A program made the translations under genes and the position numbers. Shown here piece after piece: positions 21,318-22,643 of a stretch of DNA of 22,643 nt; position 1 is the first letter of the stretch; the number at the start of each line of letters is the position of its first letter. Origin of the DNA: a virus; the IMG/VR virus record IMGVR_UViG_3300042402_003939, positions 1 through 22,643 of that record, one strand, 5' to 3'. The notes beneath the pieces were generated by a model that was not told the origin of the DNA, searched no databases, and saw only the letters and a list, made by a program, of their open reading frames with translations.

Positions 21318-22540
21318 TGTGAAATAAACCTTGTGTTGGGGTTGATATTTAATATAGCACGCCGAAGACCCTCACCAATGTTCCAACTCAAAATCAAAGC
21401 ATACGGCCGTGGGTGGCGAGCAAACTCCTCGTCGGCCAGCACTGGAATTCTGGTCAATGGTGTGAATTTGCCTTGCTTGTGTTTGCTGGCATCAGTAATG
21501 CAATGAATCACTGTGCTGTCAAGCCCATGCCATTTCAGCCATGTATTGGCCTTGGCAGCGGCTCCAACACCAATTACTACTGCATTGGGATCTTGTTCCA
21601 ATAACTTGTAAAAATTGGCCAACCATGTAACCTTGGCAGTTTCAAATCGGCGTTGTAAATCTTGATAAAATTTGGGGTCAAACAAACCTATTTCGGTTTC
21701 CCGACTGATGGCCTGTTGAATTTTGTCAGGCATGCCGGCACCTGTGATGTGTCTAGCAAACACTCGCAAACTACCGCCGTGATAGTCAACAACATCAAAA
21801 TCAAATATTTCTAGTCCAGCTGCCTGCAACACATTGTGGGCCATTTTGATGGTGAAGTAGGTGGGATGTTCATGATACACCATGTCGGTGAATCTGCCGG
21901 ACTCAATCATGCTGAGCCAATAAGGAACTTCAAACACAAACTCACCAGCAGGGGCCAGCAGTTTTGCCACACTTTGAGCAAATGCCACAGGGTCGTTGGC
22001 ATGGTTGAACACATTGTTGGCAATCACAGTTCGGGCTGTTCCATGTTGCGATCGTATCAGTTCAGCGGTGCTGTTGTCAAACAAGGCATGCACAGTTTCA
22101 ACACCTCGAGCCCGGCTCAACGCACACATTTCTGCACTGCTGTCCACGGCCACCGCTTGATCAAACTGCGAAACAAGATACCCATCGTTGCTACCAATCT
22201 CAACCACAAGTCCCGAATGCCCACGATGTTTGATTGTTTGAACACATTCATCCCAGTGGTCTCTAGCAGTCTTGCTGTTGCTGGAAGTGTAACTGTAACT
22301 GTAGAGATTGTAGCGATCTTCGGCTGAACTTAGATAACCCAACTGTATACTACCAGTGTTGCTGTTCAAGAAAACCTGTAGTGGAAACACAGGTTCACTG
22401 AGATGAAGTTGATCGGCTCTAACAAAAGTGTCAGCATAGGCATGCTGACCAAAATCAAGTATTTTTACAACCGGCTGTTGGGAAATCACACACTTGGTAA
22501 CTGCATCACTCACAGTGATGTTACTGCTTGACAAGGTCAT
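21314..22540 (-). CDS. Sugar C-methyltransferase-like protein, with degenerate zinc domain
   Basis: A 408-residue three-part protein like the deoxysugar C-methyltransferases (TylC3/NovU type): an N-terminal zinc-binding-like domain (ILDFGQHAYADTFV, 27-40), a SAM-binding domain with VEIGSNDGYL (113-122), and a C-terminal domain with YHGGSLRVF. YHEHPTYF (222-229) matches the catalytic YHEH block. In the zinc domain only Cys17 of the usual four cysteines remains; the second pair position reads VFLNSNTGSIQL. I chose ATG 22538-22540 because GAGG lies 9 nt upstream; ATG 22549 and a TTG at 22573 are alternatives. It overlaps the upstream partial gene by about 20 bp and the cupin gene by 4 bp. Confidence 0.8.
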   Translation of the reverse strand: MTLSSSNITVSDAVTKCVISQQPVVKILDFGQHAYADTFVRADQLHLSEPVFPLQVFLNSNTGSIQLGYLSSAEDRYNLYSYSYTSSNSKTARDHWDECVQTIKHRGHSGLVVEIGSNDGYLVSQFDQAVAVDSSAEMCALSRARGVETVHALFDNSTAELIRSQHGTARTVIANNVFNHANDPVAFAQSVAKLLAPAGEFVFEVPYWLSMIESGRFTDMVYHEHPTYFTIKMAHNVLQAAGLEIFDFDVVDYHGGSLRVFARHITGAGMPDKIQQAISRETEIGLFDPKFYQDLQRRFETAKVTWLANFYKLLEQDPNAVVIGVGAAAKANTWLKWHGLDSTVIHCITDASKHKQGKFTPLTRIPVLADEEFARHPRPYALILSWNIGEGLRRAILNINPNTRFISQ

Positions 22541-22643
22541 TCCTGACATCCTCACTTCTTCGATCCGGCTCAACAGATACTACTTGACCTTGAGTATCCA
22601 GCCTCATTACAAACTGGCTCATCTGCCGATTGACATCTAGTTC
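22521..22643 (-). CDS. C-terminal end of an unrecognised gene (cut by window edge)
   Basis: From the right edge, an open frame of 40 codons runs leftward to TAA at 22521-22523, overlapping the methyltransferase start by about 20 bp, a spacing seen elsewhere in this genome. The residues visible (NRQMSQFVMRLDTQGQ, ending RNDLVKQ) are not recognisable. Position suggests it is the preceding gene of the sugar cassette. Confidence 0.55.
   Translation of the reverse strand, partial: ELDVNRQMSQFVMRLDTQGQVVSVEPDRRSEDVRNDLVKQ

Noticed and set aside
21836-22327. 163-codon plus-strand open frame opposite the methyltransferase gene
   Set aside because: Antisense shadow; no motif and no ribosome site.
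1-22643. Bacterial chromosome origin
   Set aside because: Overlapping tiny genes, phage-type exonuclease, tRNA promoter and many phage hypotheticals fit a phage much better, although host-like transporter and sugar genes kept this option in mind.
1-22643. CRISPR array, insertion sequence or integrase attachment site
   Set aside because: No regularly spaced repeats, transposase, terminal inverted repeats or integrase were seen on either strand.

Overview
The window looks like part of the genome of a large tailed phage (T4-like in style), probably infecting an aquatic betaproteobacterium. The phage call is inference from several signs: tightly packed genes with 1-56 bp overlaps (ATGA, TAATG, GTGA junctions), many small conserved phage-type proteins, a T4 RNase H-like 5'-3' exonuclease, a MazG-like pyrophosphohydrolase, a GIY-YIG nuclease, two tRNAs under their own promoter, a phage-type QueE, and no bacterial housekeeping genes. 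The host guess rests on two Bug/TctC-type solute-binding proteins, a family greatly expanded in Betaproteobacteria. No structural gene, terminase or polymerase lies in the window, so assignment to a particular phage group is not possible.

Layout. (1) 1-3919, minus strand: an LpxH-like metallophosphoesterase cut by the left edge, a 2OG-Fe(II) oxygenase-like protein, and a striking trio of transporter solute-binding proteins (TctC-type, TRAP DctP-type, TctC-type) separated by hairpin-rich spacers. (2) 3916-6101, minus: a large PP-loop ATPase, two unknown small genes, tRNA-Arg(TCT) and a CAT-anticodon tRNA (probably Ile2), headed by a strong sigma70-like promoter. (3) 6117-8762, minus: a run of small genes (DUF3307-like membrane protein, two related small proteins, several conserved phage hypotheticals) and a GIY-YIG nuclease; near-identical promoters lie on both sides of the nuclease gene. 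(4) 8810-13211, mostly plus: an island running against the rest, with two related GT10-like putative glycosyltransferases around a complete glutamine-dependent asparagine synthetase-like protein and one minus-strand gene of unknown function. (5) 13208-18628, minus: nucleic-acid and nucleotide genes (exonuclease, MazG-like, QueE), an SGNH-like hydrolase, a cytidylyltransferase and small conserved phage proteins. (6) 18633-22643, minus: a translationally coupled sugar cassette (C-methyltransferase-like, sugar cupin, SDR, short UDP-glucose dehydrogenase-like, extended SDR epimerase), entered by a gene cut by the right edge.

How it may work together (inference): regions 4 and 6 look like a phage-encoded glycan programme. 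A nucleotide-sugar dehydrogenase would make a uronic acid, the AsnB-like enzyme could amidate it, epimerase, cupin and methyltransferase would tailor it, and the GT10-like proteins would attach it to a virion protein, host surface glycan or DNA. Region 1 would alter host uptake of carboxylates, in the way cyanophage PstS is thought to act for phosphate. The most unusual content is the binding-protein trio, the counter-oriented glycan island, and several family members with missing or moved key residues (QueE cysteines, methyltransferase zinc site, dehydrogenase C-terminal domain, DctP signal peptide).
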